Assembly (NCBI GenBank): GCA_009782515.1
Contig: WRIY01000020.1
Location: forward strand, 1-44,522
DNA from: Eubacteriaceae bacterium
Lineage (GTDB): Bacteria; Bacillota; Clostridia; Eubacteriales; Anaerofustaceae
DNA length: 44,522 nucleotides
Direction: 5' to 3'
Shown here: piece by piece, positions 8,392 through 17,968 of the stretch
Numbering within the stretch: the first letter of the stretch is position 1
How the letters are laid out: each line of letters starts with the position of its first letter
The notes under the pieces: model-generated
Seen by the model: the letters and a program-made list of their open reading frames with translations, nothing else
What the model was told of the DNA's origin: nothing
The model's database searches: none
Made by a program: the position numbers and the translations under genes

Positions 8392-9621
8392 TTATATCAT
8401 GCTCGCCGGCAGTACCCAAACATTTTCTTTAAGCGGCAGCCACTCGTTAGATAAGCATATCAGCGCACCGCTTCCGGCCTGCTTGCCCGCAATGCTGTCA
8501 AGCAGGCCAAAAGAGTCTGCCATTTGCTTTCTTGGATCGCTTGTTGTTTTTATTCCAACCGGATACAGTGTGCCTGCCTCTTCAATAACAAGATCGATTT
8601 CGTTCTTGTCTTTGTCACGATAATAGTATAAAGGCGGGTTGGCTATGCCTTCATTGTAATAGCTCTTTAGAATTTCGCTCACTACAAAGCTTTCAAAGAT
8701 ATGCCCCCACATTGCTGCATTTACCATTTGTTCAGGAGTATTCCATCCGAGAAGCCAGCAAGCCAGCCCGCTGTCAAGGAAGTAGAGCTTTGGCGTTTTT
8801 ATAAGCTGTTTATTCAAGTTGTTATAGTATGGTTCCAAGAGATAGATTAATCCGCATGATTCTAATATTGAGAGCCATGATTTCACAGTTTTAATATCTT
8901 TTCCACATACCTGGGCTATGGCTGTATAATTTAGCATTTCGCCGGTTAGCGCTGCTGTTGCTTTCACAAATTTAATAAAGGCTGATTCATCTCGAATATT
9001 CAGCATGCTGTATATGTCTTTTTCTATGTAGGCCTGAAAATACGATCCGTAGTAATCTGCCCAATCACGCAAGCCGCTTTTGGTTTCATGCAGCTCAGGG
9101 AAAAAGCCTTTATGAATATAAGAGGCTAATTCACTAAATCCAAGTTTCGCACTTGATTCCTTTGAGAGTGCCATATAATCAAAAGTAGGCATAAAAGGAA
9201 TTCTATAAGAGCTGCCCGTAAGCTCTCTGATAGAAATGCCAAGCATTTTTATGATCCCGGCTCTCCCTGCCAAGCTGTCGCCAATGTTAACCATCAGTTT
9301 CAAGCTTTGGGAAGCGCTTAAGAAGAATTGGCCTTTCTCATTGCCTTCGTCAACAATGGCCTTAATATAATCAAAAAGCTGTGGAGCTTTTTGTATCTCA
9401 TTTATTATAATCGGCGGTTTGTTAGCCTCAAAAAATAATGATGGATTATCTTTGGCGCTTTCACGCACTATCGGATTATTTAGGGTTATATAGCTAATAT
9501 CAGCATTCGTTGCCTTTAGCGTTGTTGATTTGCCAACTTGCCGCGCTCCGTTAAGCAGAATAACCGGCTTTCTCTTTGCCATGCGTTTAATTACTTGTTC
9601 AATATGCCTGCTAATGTACAT
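8392..9621 (-). CDS. ATP-binding protein, AAA_14/DUF4143 family
   Basis: ATPase of 409 residues, of the widespread AAA-plus-DUF4143 type (STAND-like). These are often strain-variable and of uncertain cellular role. Visible features: Walker A GARQVGKST (about 25-33), Walker B with IIINEIQKAP, and a sensor-like strand with FFLSASQS. The C-terminal DUF4143 half has the usual ALTGEMLNYTAIAQVCG winged-helix-like segment, then a nuclease-like end with YYYRDKDKNEIDLVIEE. That last motif resembles the D-x(n)-E-I-D pattern of restriction-endonuclease-like folds. GGAGG precedes the ATG at 9621 by 7 nt. It stands alone on the minus strand, between signal peptidase copy 1 and the phn operon. Confidence 0.85.
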   Translation of the reverse strand: MYISRHIEQVIKRMAKRKPVILLNGARQVGKSTTLKATNADISYITLNNPIVRESAKDNPSLFFEANKPPIIINEIQKAPQLFDYIKAIVDEGNEKGQFFLSASQSLKLMVNIGDSLAGRAGIIKMLGISIRELTGSSYRIPFMPTFDYMALSKESSAKLGFSELASYIHKGFFPELHETKSGLRDWADYYGSYFQAYIEKDIYSMLNIRDESAFIKFVKATAALTGEMLNYTAIAQVCGKDIKTVKSWLSILESCGLIYLLEPYYNNLNKQLIKTPKLYFLDSGLACWLLGWNTPEQMVNAAMWGHIFESFVVSEILKSYYNEGIANPPLYYYRDKDKNEIDLVIEEAGTLYPVGIKTTSDPRKQMADSFGLLDSIAGKQAGSGALICLSNEWLPLKENVWVLPASMI

Positions 9622-10317
9622 GATTTTCCTCCGGCAGCTAAAAAGAGTGCAAAAATTGCAGCCCCGGTATTTGTTATAGCAATTTCTGTCAGCAAAGTAT
9701 AGCGCGCGAAACTGTTACCGGCTTTGCATGGGCTGAAAATGGCAAAACTAAGAATTTTGCATTATTTAACGCGATAAAGCGCACCTAACTGTTTAGCAGC
9801 TTTTACTGCCTGAAGCTTGCCGCTGCCGGCCCTGGGCATACTCGCGGCTTTAGCTGCGTTCCATCTTTATTGCACTTGGCAAGCTTATATAATTACTGCC
9901 TTTTGGCGCGCTTTGGCTTTTTCACATCCGCATGCCGCCAAAATGCGGCAGGCATGCAATAATGCCTGGCGCATCAGCATTCATTGGCAGCAATGGCTGT
10001 GGGCTAAAACAAGACTCTAAATTCCAGCTTCTAAAATATATAACAATATTGTTTTTTTCCTGCATATGCAGCTGGAGCAGCCGCCCTCGTTCTGCTCATT
10101 TTACTGCATAATAATTCTTAACAGCACTCTTTTAGCCGCCATATGCCCAGCAAGCAGCAGTAAAGTGTTTTTACAATTGCTATACAATATTATTACTAAA
10201 TGCTGCTATTGGCTCACTATGAATCGCGCTAATATTACAGAAAAGACATATGAAACAGCAGGCCGGGATTTAAATTGCAAACTGCTTGCCTTCATATATG
10301 TAAGGAGACATGCATCG
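9622..10317. other. Intergenic region upstream of the phn operon
   Basis: About 700 nt without a supported gene. The frame at 9817-10020 has no ribosome site and an amino-acid composition unlike a real protein. A GC-rich hairpin is possible at 9930-9957 (GCATGCCGC with GCGGCAGGCATGC). The phn promoter should lie here; candidates such as TATAAT near 9887 lack a good -35, so I do not assign one. I saw no obvious Pho box. Confidence 0.45.
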
Positions 10318-11484
10318 TTGATTGCTATACAAAACGGGAGAATTGTAACTCCTGACGGCATAATAGACAATAAGGCTGTACATATACAAGGCGATAGAAT
10401 CATTGCCTTTGCCGATGGCACTCAAGGCGCTGAGCGGGTGGTAAATGCCCACGGCCGATATATAATGCCAGGCATCATAGACATTCATTCAGACAGAATT
10501 GAGCAGTATATCCAGCCTCGAGCGACCTCCCAAATGGATATAGAGTACGCCCTTAAGGTGTGCGAGCGAGATTTGCTTGGCGCTGGCATAACTACAATGT
10601 ACCATTCCATTTCGCTTTACAAAAAAGGCGTTTTCGGCGGCTCTTCCGATCTTAGAACACAGGGCAACATGCAAATTATCGCTGATCTTATAGCAGATAT
10701 ACACATGCGCTTTCATCTCATACACCACCGCTTCCACCTTCGAATAGAAATTGACAATATAGATGCATTTGATATCGCCTGGAGCATGATCAGCCAGGGG
10801 AAAGTGCATTTAATATCTTTCATGGACCATACCCCCGGCCAGGGCCAGTACCGTGACCTGAGCCAGTACAGGGGCGCCCTTGCCGATATAAGCGACTCTG
10901 ATTTTGAGGCTCTTATGAAAGAGCACCAGAATAAGCCAAAGCTTTCTTTTCAGCAGCAAAAGGATCTGGCTGCTTTTGCCCGCTCAAAGGGAATAGCAGT
11001 TGCATCGCATGATGACGACAATGCAGCAAAGCTTGAGGCTAACAAAGATATCGGCGTGGCAATCAGCGAATTCCCAATCGATATGGCAACAGCAAATAAA
11101 GCTAAAGAATTAGGTTTTTACACTGTTGTCGGCGCGCCCAACATTCTGAGGGGTCGCTCGCATTCAGGAAACATGTCAGCGTCCGAAGCAATACTTGCGG
11201 GTGGCGCTGATATTTTATGCTCAGACTATTACCCTGCAGCAGTGCTGCAAAGCATTTTTTACATGCATGAAAAATACAATGCCCCCTTGCACCAGATAGT
11301 AAACATGGCAACACTGAACCCTGCAAAAGCAACATGCATCGACAATGACTATGGCTCTCTGGAAATAGGAAAGAAGGCTGACCTTCTCATTGTCGAAATA
11401 CTGGACGGCTATCCGATAATCACCCACGTTTTTGTAGACGGAAATACGACATCGCGCATCGAATACAGAAAACAGGCGCTATAA
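10318..11484 (+). CDS. phnM: alpha-D-ribose 1-methylphosphonate 5-triphosphate diphosphatase
   Basis: Amidohydrolase-superfamily enzyme of the C-P lyase pathway, which removes pyrophosphate from ribosyl phosphonate triphosphate to give the substrate of PhnJ; 388 residues. Motifs: LIAIQNGRIVTPDGII start, GIIDIHSDRIEQ metal-binding segment, MYHSISL, FMDHTPGQGQYRD, IAVASHDDD and LCSDYYP. The open frame extends much further upstream. I place the start at TTG 10318 because AAGGAG at 10302-10307 precedes it by 10 nt and because the family begins at this point. An ATG at 10310 is out of frame and ends after three codons. First gene of the phn operon, 14 nt before the PHP gene. Confidence 0.9.
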   Translation: MIAIQNGRIVTPDGIIDNKAVHIQGDRIIAFADGTQGAERVVNAHGRYIMPGIIDIHSDRIEQYIQPRATSQMDIEYALKVCERDLLGAGITTMYHSISLYKKGVFGGSSDLRTQGNMQIIADLIADIHMRFHLIHHRFHLRIEIDNIDAFDIAWSMISQGKVHLISFMDHTPGQGQYRDLSQYRGALADISDSDFEALMKEHQNKPKLSFQQQKDLAAFARSKGIAVASHDDDNAAKLEANKDIGVAISEFPIDMATANKAKELGFYTVVGAPNILRGRSHSGNMSASEAILAGGADILCSDYYPAAVLQSIFYMHEKYNAPLHQIVNMATLNPAKATCIDNDYGSLEIGKKADLLIVEILDGYPIITHVFVDGNTTSRIEYRKQAL

Positions 11485-11498
11485 GGAGTTTAGCTGAA

Positions 11499-12302
11499 AT
11501 GAAAGCAGACTTGCATATACACACAACAGTTTCAGACGGGGCTGAAAGCATAGCCAGCGTTATAGCGCAGGCCAAAGAAAAGGCCCTTGGCGCTATCGCT
11601 ATAACTGAGCACGACACTATATCTCATTTTAAGCTTTGCTGCGATGATGCAGCACTCAAAGTGCTGTGCGGCGTTGAAATATCTGCTGTGCACAAAGAGA
11701 CAAACACTCGAGCGCATATTCTCGGATACAATATCAAAACGCCGGAGCCAATTGAAAAGCTATGCGAGCCAATACTTGCAGCCCGCAACTCCAATTCTGA
11801 AAAGCAAGCCGAAATCCTTACAGAAAATGGCTACTATATTGAGCTAAGCAAGCTGAGCAGGGCGGACGGAAAGTATTTATACAAGCAGCACATCATGGAC
11901 TGGCTTGTGGCAACAGGGCAGGCAGAAAGCATGTTTGGAGAAACGTACATGCGAATATTTAAAAATGGCGGAATATGCGACTTTGACATCCTCTACCCTG
12001 ATGCAATTGCCGCTATAGCAGCAATAAAAGAGGCTCGTGGCCTGGCAGTGCTTGCGCATCCCGGCCAGCAGCAAAATTTCTGGCTTGTGGGCGATCTTGC
12101 AGACGCAGGCCTTGACGGCATAGAGCTTAACCACCATTCCCACAGCGAAGAAGACAGGAAGATGATAAAAAGCTGTGCTAATGAGCACCGGCTGTTTCTT
12201 ACCGGAGGCAGCGACTACCATGGGGCATACGAGCCACAGCCGTATGGCATTGGCGATTTTCTCTCAGATGAAAGCGGCGTGCAGGCCATATGCTGCGGCT
12301 GA
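11499..12302 (+). CDS. phnPP: PHP-family phosphodiesterase, probable 5-phosphoribosyl 1,2-cyclic phosphate hydrolase
   Basis: PHP hydrolase of 267 residues with H6-x-H8, D13, EHD (H38), E60, H73, LAHPGQ (H187) and GGSDYHG (D239, H241) as likely metal ligands. A PHP enzyme encoded with C-P lyase genes in Eggerthella lenta is known to hydrolyse the cyclic phosphate made by PhnJ to ribose 5-phosphate plus phosphate. This gene has the same context: directly after phnM (14 nt gap) and before phnD. No phnP or phnN is present, which fits this enzyme replacing both. Function is inferred from fold plus neighbourhood. Many PHP proteins cleave oligonucleotides or other phosphates, so the symbol is provisional. 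AAGGAG precedes the ATG. Confidence 0.75.
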   Translation: MKADLHIHTTVSDGAESIASVIAQAKEKALGAIAITEHDTISHFKLCCDDAALKVLCGVEISAVHKETNTRAHILGYNIKTPEPIEKLCEPILAARNSNSEKQAEILTENGYYIELSKLSRADGKYLYKQHIMDWLVATGQAESMFGETYMRIFKNGGICDFDILYPDAIAAIAAIKEARGLAVLAHPGQQQNFWLVGDLADAGLDGIELNHHSHSEEDRKMIKSCANEHRLFLTGGSDYHGAYEPQPYGIGDFLSDESGVQAICCG

Positions 12303-12360
12303 AAACAAAAGACTAATCAAGAAATGCTTATTGCATTCATTCTAAAAGAAGGATAAAAAA

Positions 12361-13299
12361 ATGAATTTGAAAAAAACATTGTCTGCACTGGTTGCTTCAT
12401 TGCTTCTGATTGCGCTGGCAACCGGCTGCACAACGCCGGCGAGCACTGTGGAAAACAAATGGGGAATAGATAAATTTGTCATGGTCCTGCTTCCCCAGGA
12501 GGGCAACCCTACATTCTGGGCAACGCGAAAAGTTTTTGACGACGCTTTGTCTGAAGTAATCGGAATACCGGTAGAAGAGTATATCGCCACAGACTACACT
12601 GCATGCATTGAGGCAATGAGGACCGGCCAGGCATCGTTTGCCGACTTCGGGCCGCTTGCATATGTATTCGCCAGAGAGAGGGCAGAAGCTGAGTGTTTGG
12701 TAAACCAGGCGTCCTGGAATGAAAACACCGGCGAGTACTCCGTCGGATACTACTGCTGGATCATTGTCCGCGAAGATTCTGACATCTACACTCTCGATGA
12801 TCTCGAAGGCAGGTCATTTGGCTTTATAGACCCTGCATCAACGTCCGGCAACCTGGTTCCATGCCATGAAATCCTCACCCACTTCAACGCCAAAGAAGGC
12901 TATAGCGATCTGACATTTGAAGATCTGCATGTAAACGACAAATTCTTCTCATCAGTTACAATGGCAGGCACACATGACAACGCCATTAACGCCGTATATT
13001 TGGGCGATATTGAAGCAGCAGGCGTAGCCAGCACTTCTTATCAGGCTATGGTAGCCAATGGAATGGTTAACGAAAATGAAATCAGAATCATAAAATCATC
13101 GCCGCTGATCCCTACTGACCCTTGGGCGATCAAAGGCAGCCTGCCTCAAGAATTAAAGGATCTTGTGAAGGATTTTCTGCTGAGCTTTGATGATCCCGCC
13201 TATTTCGGGGAAGGCAGCAAAAATTGCTTTTTGCCTGTTGAAGACAGCGTTTATGACTATCTGAGGGATTTGCGCGACAGATACAACCTGTCAGAATAG
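12361..13299 (+). CDS. phnD: Phosphonate ABC transporter substrate-binding lipoprotein
   Basis: Extracellular lipid-anchored binding protein for phosphonates (or phosphite/phosphate esters) feeding PhnCE; 312 residues. The signal peptide ends in a lipobox LATG-C23. The mature part shows the PhnD family features: FVMVLLPQEGNP near the N-terminus, VEEYIATDYTACIEAMRTGQASFADFGPLAYVFA, YYCWIIVREDS, and the GRSFGFIDPASTSGNLVP segment that corresponds to the ligand-binding serine/threonine loop. AAGGAT precedes the ATG. Located between the PHP gene and phnC in a single plus-strand operon. Confidence 0.92.
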   Translation: MNLKKTLSALVASLLLIALATGCTTPASTVENKWGIDKFVMVLLPQEGNPTFWATRKVFDDALSEVIGIPVEEYIATDYTACIEAMRTGQASFADFGPLAYVFARERAEAECLVNQASWNENTGEYSVGYYCWIIVREDSDIYTLDDLEGRSFGFIDPASTSGNLVPCHEILTHFNAKEGYSDLTFEDLHVNDKFFSSVTMAGTHDNAINAVYLGDIEAAGVASTSYQAMVANGMVNENEIRIIKSSPLIPTDPWAIKGSLPQELKDLVKDFLLSFDDPAYFGEGSKNCFLPVEDSVYDYLRDLRDRYNLSE

Positions 13300-13356
13300 C
13301 TTAAAAAAACGATAAACAGCACGGTATGGACAATACTTGGAAAGGGGTATGCACAA

Positions 13357-14196
13357 ATGCCATTAGACAACAATAATACAGATGCCGGCAATAATATCCT
13401 CTCAGTGTCGGGGCTTAAAAAGCACTATGGAGCAGTGAAAGCTGTTGACGGGGTGGGCTTTAGCATTCAAGCCGGTGAAATCGTGACAATAATCGGCCGA
13501 AGCGGCGCCGGCAAATCTACGCTGATGCGCTGCATAAACCGCCTTGTGCAAAGGGATGAGGGAAGCATTTCACTATGCGGCACTGAAATAGCCAATGATA
13601 TGAGCCATAGGCAGCTTTGCGAAATGCGCACCAAGATCGGCTTTATCTTTCAGCATTTTAACCTGGTCTACCGTTTGAGCGTCTTTCAAAATGTCATGCA
13701 TGGCAGGCTTGGGTATATGCCAACGCTAAAAGGCATTCTTGGCCGATATGCAGAAGAGGACAAAGAGAAAGCATATGACATCATAAAAAGCGTCGGGCTG
13801 GAAGAGCAGCTGTATAAGCGCGCCTCCGATTTGTCAGGCGGGCAGAAACAGCGCGTCGGGATAGCCAGGGCTCTCATACAGGAGCCGGTGCTGCTCATGT
13901 GCGATGAGCCAATAGCTTCTCTTGACCCTGTTACCAGCAGGACAATTATGGAGCTCATTGTAAGCCAGGCAAGGGAGCGGGGCATAGCGTGCCTTATAAA
14001 CTTGCACCAAGTGGATTTCGCCAGAGAGTACTCAACGCGCATTATTGGCATGAGGCAAGGAAAGATTGTCTTTGACGGGCCAAGCGATACCCTTACCGAC
14101 AGCGCTGTGGCGTTTATATATGAAGGCGACAGCCAGCACTTCAGCGAAGCTGACAGCGCAGGCTCTTTGCAAAAAGAGGAGTATGCATTTGTCTGA
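13357..14196 (+). CDS. phnC: Phosphonate ABC transporter ATP-binding protein
   Basis: ATPase of the phosphonate importer; 279 residues. Walker A GRSGAGKST (47-55), Q-loop GFIFQHFNLVYRLSVFQNV, signature LSGGQKQR, Walker B VLLMCDEPIASLDP and H-loop INLHQVDFA are all intact. The sequence GRLGYMPTLKGILGRY after the Q-loop is typical of PhnC. GGAAAGGGG lies upstream of the ATG. The last 14 nt overlap phnE, so the two are probably coupled. Confidence 0.93.
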   Translation: MPLDNNNTDAGNNILSVSGLKKHYGAVKAVDGVGFSIQAGEIVTIIGRSGAGKSTLMRCINRLVQRDEGSISLCGTEIANDMSHRQLCEMRTKIGFIFQHFNLVYRLSVFQNVMHGRLGYMPTLKGILGRYAEEDKEKAYDIIKSVGLEEQLYKRASDLSGGQKQRVGIARALIQEPVLLMCDEPIASLDPVTSRTIMELIVSQARERGIACLINLHQVDFAREYSTRIIGMRQGKIVFDGPSDTLTDSAVAFIYEGDSQHFSEADSAGSLQKEEYAFV

Positions 14197-14992
14197 TTCT
14201 GATTATAAAAAGGTGCCGGCTGAGCTTATAAAGCAGCGCAGGCTTTATGCTGCAACTATAGCGTTTATAGCTGTTTTGTATATCACTGCGAGCATTCAAA
14301 CGAACTATAACCCTCTGCGATTCTTCTTTCATATGGGCAGCTTCTTTGATTTCCTTGTGCATGGCTTATTGCCCCCCAGCTATAAGCTGTCAGAAGGGCT
14401 GGGGGCCATTTTGGCCCAGAATTTCGGGATGGCTCTTATACCAACGTTTATTGGCGGGCTAATCGCTTTCTGCCTGTGCTTTTTCGCTTCGTACTCTACA
14501 GCCCCAAACCGCGTTTCCGTCAAGATAGTTCGGGCGCTTGCCTCTTTTCAGAGAAACCTGCCAAGCAGCGTATGGCTGATGGTGCTGGTTATGGCTTTCG
14601 GCGTCGGGACAAGCGTAGGGCTGATGGCGCTGACGATCAATACGCTCGGCTATTTGCTTCGCGGCTTTGCCGATGTTGTCGATGAAGTAGGCAATGAGAG
14701 CATGGAGGCTATTGACAGCGTAGGCGCTGCCTACCTGCCAAAACTGTTTCAATGCGTGATTCCGGCTGCGCTGCCTGGCTTTATTTCATGGCTGCTGTAT
14801 GCAATTGAGATAAATATAATGTCATCAAGCATAATCGGGGCAGTTGGCGGAGGCGGAATCGGCATGGTTCTTATGAGCCATTGGAAGCTGTTTCGCTACA
14901 GAACATCATTTGGCATTATACTTGTTCTCGCAGCAAATGTAATTGCCGTAAACTTTATATCCAACTACCTTAGGGAGAAGGTTATCAAATGA
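14183..14992 (+). CDS. phnE: Phosphonate ABC transporter permease, first copy
   Basis: Inner-membrane permease of the phosphonate importer; 269 residues with about six hydrophobic segments. The cytoplasmic EAA-like coupling loop is visible: EVGNESMEAIDSVGAAYLPKLFQCVIPAALPG, followed by SSSIIGAVGGGGIGMVL, both characteristic of PhnE. The start ATG at 14183 follows AGAGGAG and lies inside the end of phnC. The longer frame from 14066 only reads through phnC. Its stop overlaps the next permease's ATG (ATGA). The two permeases probably form a heterodimer. Confidence 0.92.
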   Translation: MHLSDSDYKKVPAELIKQRRLYAATIAFIAVLYITASIQTNYNPLRFFFHMGSFFDFLVHGLLPPSYKLSEGLGAILAQNFGMALIPTFIGGLIAFCLCFFASYSTAPNRVSVKIVRALASFQRNLPSSVWLMVLVMAFGVGTSVGLMALTINTLGYLLRGFADVVDEVGNESMEAIDSVGAAYLPKLFQCVIPAALPGFISWLLYAIEINIMSSSIIGAVGGGGIGMVLMSHWKLFRYRTSFGIILVLAANVIAVNFISNYLREKVIK

Positions 14993-15831
14993 AAACGGCA
15001 ACAGCGCTTCGCCCGAACGCTGTGCTTCGGCGCGGCAAAATCAGGCTGCACAATCCTGAATATACACGCCCTGTCACAGTGTTTCTGGCTGTGTTTGCCG
15101 GCCTTGCAACTATATGCTTTATTGCTTTCCCGTTTGACGGCAAGCAAATAATCTCAAGGGTTGGCAATGTGGGCACTGCCCTGAAAAAACTGTGGGCAAT
15201 TGTAGCCGCAGACTCGCCCTTTCACGAGTTTGGCATAACGCTGCGAGCCTTTGCCGAGAGCGTATGGGTTGCAGTGCTTGCAACAATGTACAGTGCAGTA
15301 TTTGGCGTCTTTTTTGCTGTATTTATGGCAAAGAACATCACGCCTGTTAAATTTGCGCCTGCTGTGCTGAGCGCGGCCTTTACGCTTATAAGGTCAATAC
15401 CCTCTTTCATATGGGTGCTAATGGCGCTTGTAAGCCTCGGGTTCGGCCCTGCGCCCTGCATTGTAGGGCTGTGCATTGTTTCAACAGCAAGCTTTGCCCG
15501 CCTCGTTGCGCATTCCTTTGAGGAAATAGACGCCGGAGTGCTCGAGGCGCTCGCAGCTACCGGCGCCAACAGGGCCAAAGCCTTCTTCATGGCTGTTTTG
15601 CCCTCAGCAATGACATCCATGATCGCATGGCTCACTACAGCTTTTGAAAGCAATTTTCTAGCCTCTGCCATGCTGGGCTACGTCGGGGCCGGCGGGATAG
15701 GCTACACGATCTCTGCAGCTCTGGGCTCATACAGGTATGCAAAGGGCCTTGTTGCGATTTCTATAGTAATAGCCTTTATATACACGATTGAAATATCTTT
15801 CAACGCCCTGAAAGAAAAGCTGAAAACATGA
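14989..15831 (+). CDS. phnE: Phosphonate ABC transporter permease, second copy
   Basis: Second permease of the importer, 280 residues, with five to six membrane segments. The coupling loop VLEALAATGANRAKAFFMAVLPSAMTSM and the terminal SAMLGYVGAGGIGYTISAALGSYRY match PhnE. It overlaps the first copy by 4 nt (ATGA), so translation is coupled. The two copies share the loop pattern but are clearly diverged, as expected for an old duplication that yields a heterodimeric channel. Confidence 0.92.
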   Translation: MKTATALRPNAVLRRGKIRLHNPEYTRPVTVFLAVFAGLATICFIAFPFDGKQIISRVGNVGTALKKLWAIVAADSPFHEFGITLRAFAESVWVAVLATMYSAVFGVFFAVFMAKNITPVKFAPAVLSAAFTLIRSIPSFIWVLMALVSLGFGPAPCIVGLCIVSTASFARLVAHSFEEIDAGVLEALAATGANRAKAFFMAVLPSAMTSMIAWLTTAFESNFLASAMLGYVGAGGIGYTISAALGSYRYAKGLVAISIVIAFIYTIEISFNALKEKLKT

Positions 15832-15859
15832 AAACACGCAATCACCAGAGGAATGGATT

Positions 15860-16282
15860 ATGGACAAAAAAACAATCTTTAGGATATTGAATCTGTCGGA
15901 TGGCCCTGAGGTTGTCGCCTTGGGCAAAGCGCTTGATGAGCGCTACAATGCTATAACGCTAAAGAAGCCTGAAAAAATGCTTGTGATGCTAAAAACCCGT
16001 GAAAGCGCAAAAAACACCCTGTTTTATGCAGGCGAAGCGCTTGCCTGCGAGTGCATGGTGAGCATCGGCGAGAGCAAAGGCTATGCAGCCAGCTTGGGGG
16101 ATGATCTGCAAAAAGTGCATGCTATGGCCATCATCGATGCCGCATTAAACGCCAAGCTGCCTGAGAGCGATATGATTTATCAAACGCTTGAAAGCTGGCA
16201 AGCTAAAATCCGGGAAAAGCATGCCCTTGAAGCAGGGCTGGCTATGTCAACCAAAGCAGTATTCAATGTAATGGAGGAATAA
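15860..16282 (+). CDS. phnG: C-P lyase core complex subunit PhnG
   Basis: Subunit of 140 residues of the PhnGHIJ core complex, required with PhnI, PhnH and PhnL for coupling the phosphonate to ribose triphosphate. Diagnostic stretches: NTLFYAGEALACECMVSI, KGYAASLGDDLQKVHAMAIIDAAL, and the C-terminal TKAVFNVM (family usually T-x-V-x-F-N-x-M). Length is close to the usual ~150. AGAGG lies before the ATG, and the gene starts 28 nt after phnE. Confidence 0.9.
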   Translation: MDKKTIFRILNLSDGPEVVALGKALDERYNAITLKKPEKMLVMLKTRESAKNTLFYAGEALACECMVSIGESKGYAASLGDDLQKVHAMAIIDAALNAKLPESDMIYQTLESWQAKIREKHALEAGLAMSTKAVFNVMEE

Positions 16283-16283
16283 T

Positions 16284-16856
16284 ATGCCCAGTGCAATAGA
16301 TTATCAAAGCACGCTGCTTTCACAGCAAATATTCAGGGAAACCATGAACGCTTTTGCCCACCCGATGAAATGCCACGATATTTCAGGGTGCATCGGCGAT
16401 GGCCCCGATGCAGCAATTTTAGCCCTTTGCAGCGTCTTTTTAGACAATACAGCGGCCTTTTTCGCATACGGGGCCGGCGATCTGGCTAAAACGATCGAAC
16501 AGCTGACATACGCCAGGCCGAGCGAGTTGGCCAAAGCAGACTTCGCGATTATCCAAGGCAGCGGCTTTAGCGAGTGGGGCAGCATTTATACGGGAACGCT
16601 GCTTGATCCCCACAAAGGCGCAACTGTTATCATAGAGGCGCCAAAGCTTGAGGGAGATGCGCAAATAACAGCGAGCGGTCCAGGCATAAACGGAGAAGCG
16701 CAGTTTTATGTAGACAGGCAGATTGCAGATTGCCTGCAGGAAACAGCAAAGCTCGAAATCGAATACCCTATGGGGTTTGAACTGATATTTATAACAAAGC
16801 AGGGCAAGCTGATAGCGCTTCCCCGCCGGGTTAGCGCCAAAGGGGAGGGCATGTAA
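16284..16856 (+). CDS. phnH: C-P lyase core complex subunit PhnH
   Basis: PhnH homologue of 190 residues. The N-terminal QIFRETMNAFAHPMKCHDI is the family hallmark (F-R-x-x-M-x-A-x-x-x-P). Later DPHKGATVIIEAP, ITASGPGINGE and YPMGFELIFITKQGKLIALPR match the PhnH C-terminal half. Length matches the family. GGAGG from the end of phnG serves as its ribosome site, with a 1-nt intergenic gap. Its TAA overlaps the ATG of phnI by one base. Confidence 0.9.
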   Translation: MPSAIDYQSTLLSQQIFRETMNAFAHPMKCHDISGCIGDGPDAAILALCSVFLDNTAAFFAYGAGDLAKTIEQLTYARPSELAKADFAIIQGSGFSEWGSIYTGTLLDPHKGATVIIEAPKLEGDAQITASGPGINGEAQFYVDRQIADCLQETAKLEIEYPMGFELIFITKQGKLIALPRRVSAKGEGM

Positions 16857-17944
16857 TGGCATATGTAGCTGTAAAAGGCGGAGCTGACGCCATTGAAAGC
16901 TCAATAGAGCTTCTGAAGATTTGGCGCAGCGATGGAGATCTGTGCCTCGAAGTTGAAATGATCACAACGAGGATGAAGCAGCTTGTTGATCGGGTGATGT
17001 GCGAAGCCGGATTTTACAGCCCGCAGTATGCCGCCCTTGCCTTAAAGCAAAGCGAAGGCAGCTGCGAGGAAGCAGTGTTTCTTATGAGGGCATACAGATC
17101 AACACTGCCGCGCATGCACACTTCGGAGCCGATCGACTGCAGCCAAATGCGCCTCATCCGAAGGATTTCAGCAGCGTTTAAAGACATTCCTTTCGGGCAG
17201 GTACTCGGCCCTACATATGATTATACCCACAGGCTCATTGACTTCAGGCTCAGCAGCGAAGAAGAAGGCAGCCTTCAGGCGTTTCGGGAGCAATATTTAG
17301 CCTTGGTTGAGCCTGAGAGCAGCGATATGAAGGCTGAGCGCGTGTCTGAAATCCTCAGGCAGGAAGGCATTATCGCTTCATACGAGCCTGATGACACAGA
17401 GCCGGTTGACATCACCCAGGAAATGCTCATGCTGCCGGCTGCGAGAAGCGCCAGGCTGCAAACGCTGTTTAGGGCAGACACTGGCTTTGTAAGCGGAGTG
17501 GCGTATGCAGGGCTTCGCGGCTACGGCTTTAATGCGCACCCCACAGTCGGCGAGCTGCGAAGCGGCTATATCGAGGTTGAAATAGCCTACCCTTTGGACA
17601 AAAGCGAGGCTATAAGCCTTGGCGAAATCCTGTTTACGGAAGTAGAGTCCTATATCAGCAGAGAAACCGGCACCGGCAAAGAGCTCAGCGAGCTTGGCAT
17701 TGAGATCGGCTACGGGCTTGTCTTTGGCCGGATGGACACAAAGGCAATTGCCATGTCAATCCTCGACTGCGCCCTCAATTACCCCCATCCGCACAGCCCG
17801 CCAAATGATGAGGAGTTTGTGCTGCTGCACGGTGAGGCGCTTGAAATGTCAGGCTTTATATCTCACTTAAAGCTGCCGCATTATGTCACGTACCAATCCG
17901 CTCTGGACAATATCAGGAAGACACGGCGCGGGGAAATCCAATGA
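16856..17944 (+). CDS. phnI: C-P lyase core complex subunit PhnI
   Basis: PhnI homologue of 362 residues; in the known pathway PhnI is the nucleosidase-like subunit that, with GHL, forms ribose 1-phosphonate 5-triphosphate from ATP. Recognisable family stretches: MAYVAVKGGADAIESS at the N-terminus, QMRLIRRISAAFKDIPFGQVLGPTYDYTHRL, ARSARLQTLFRADTGFVSGVAYAGLRGYG, HPTVGELRSG and FISHLKLPHYVTYQS. The start is joined to phnH as TAATG, showing coupling. No domain appears missing. Confidence 0.93.
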   Translation: MAYVAVKGGADAIESSIELLKIWRSDGDLCLEVEMITTRMKQLVDRVMCEAGFYSPQYAALALKQSEGSCEEAVFLMRAYRSTLPRMHTSEPIDCSQMRLIRRISAAFKDIPFGQVLGPTYDYTHRLIDFRLSSEEEGSLQAFREQYLALVEPESSDMKAERVSEILRQEGIIASYEPDDTEPVDITQEMLMLPAARSARLQTLFRADTGFVSGVAYAGLRGYGFNAHPTVGELRSGYIEVEIAYPLDKSEAISLGEILFTEVESYISRETGTGKELSELGIEIGYGLVFGRMDTKAIAMSILDCALNYPHPHSPPNDEEFVLLHGEALEMSGFISHLKLPHYVTYQSALDNIRKTRRGEIQ

Positions 17945-17968
17945 ATTTATATACGGGAGGCATACAGT

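Noticed and set aside
9817..10020. 67-codon plus-strand frame upstream of phnM
   Set aside because: No Shine-Dalgarno, atypical composition (Trp, His, Ala) and no recognisable domain.
10066..10317. 84-residue N-terminal extension of PhnM
   Set aside because: The family starts at the IAIQNGRIVTP segment, and a good ribosome site precedes the TTG at 10318.
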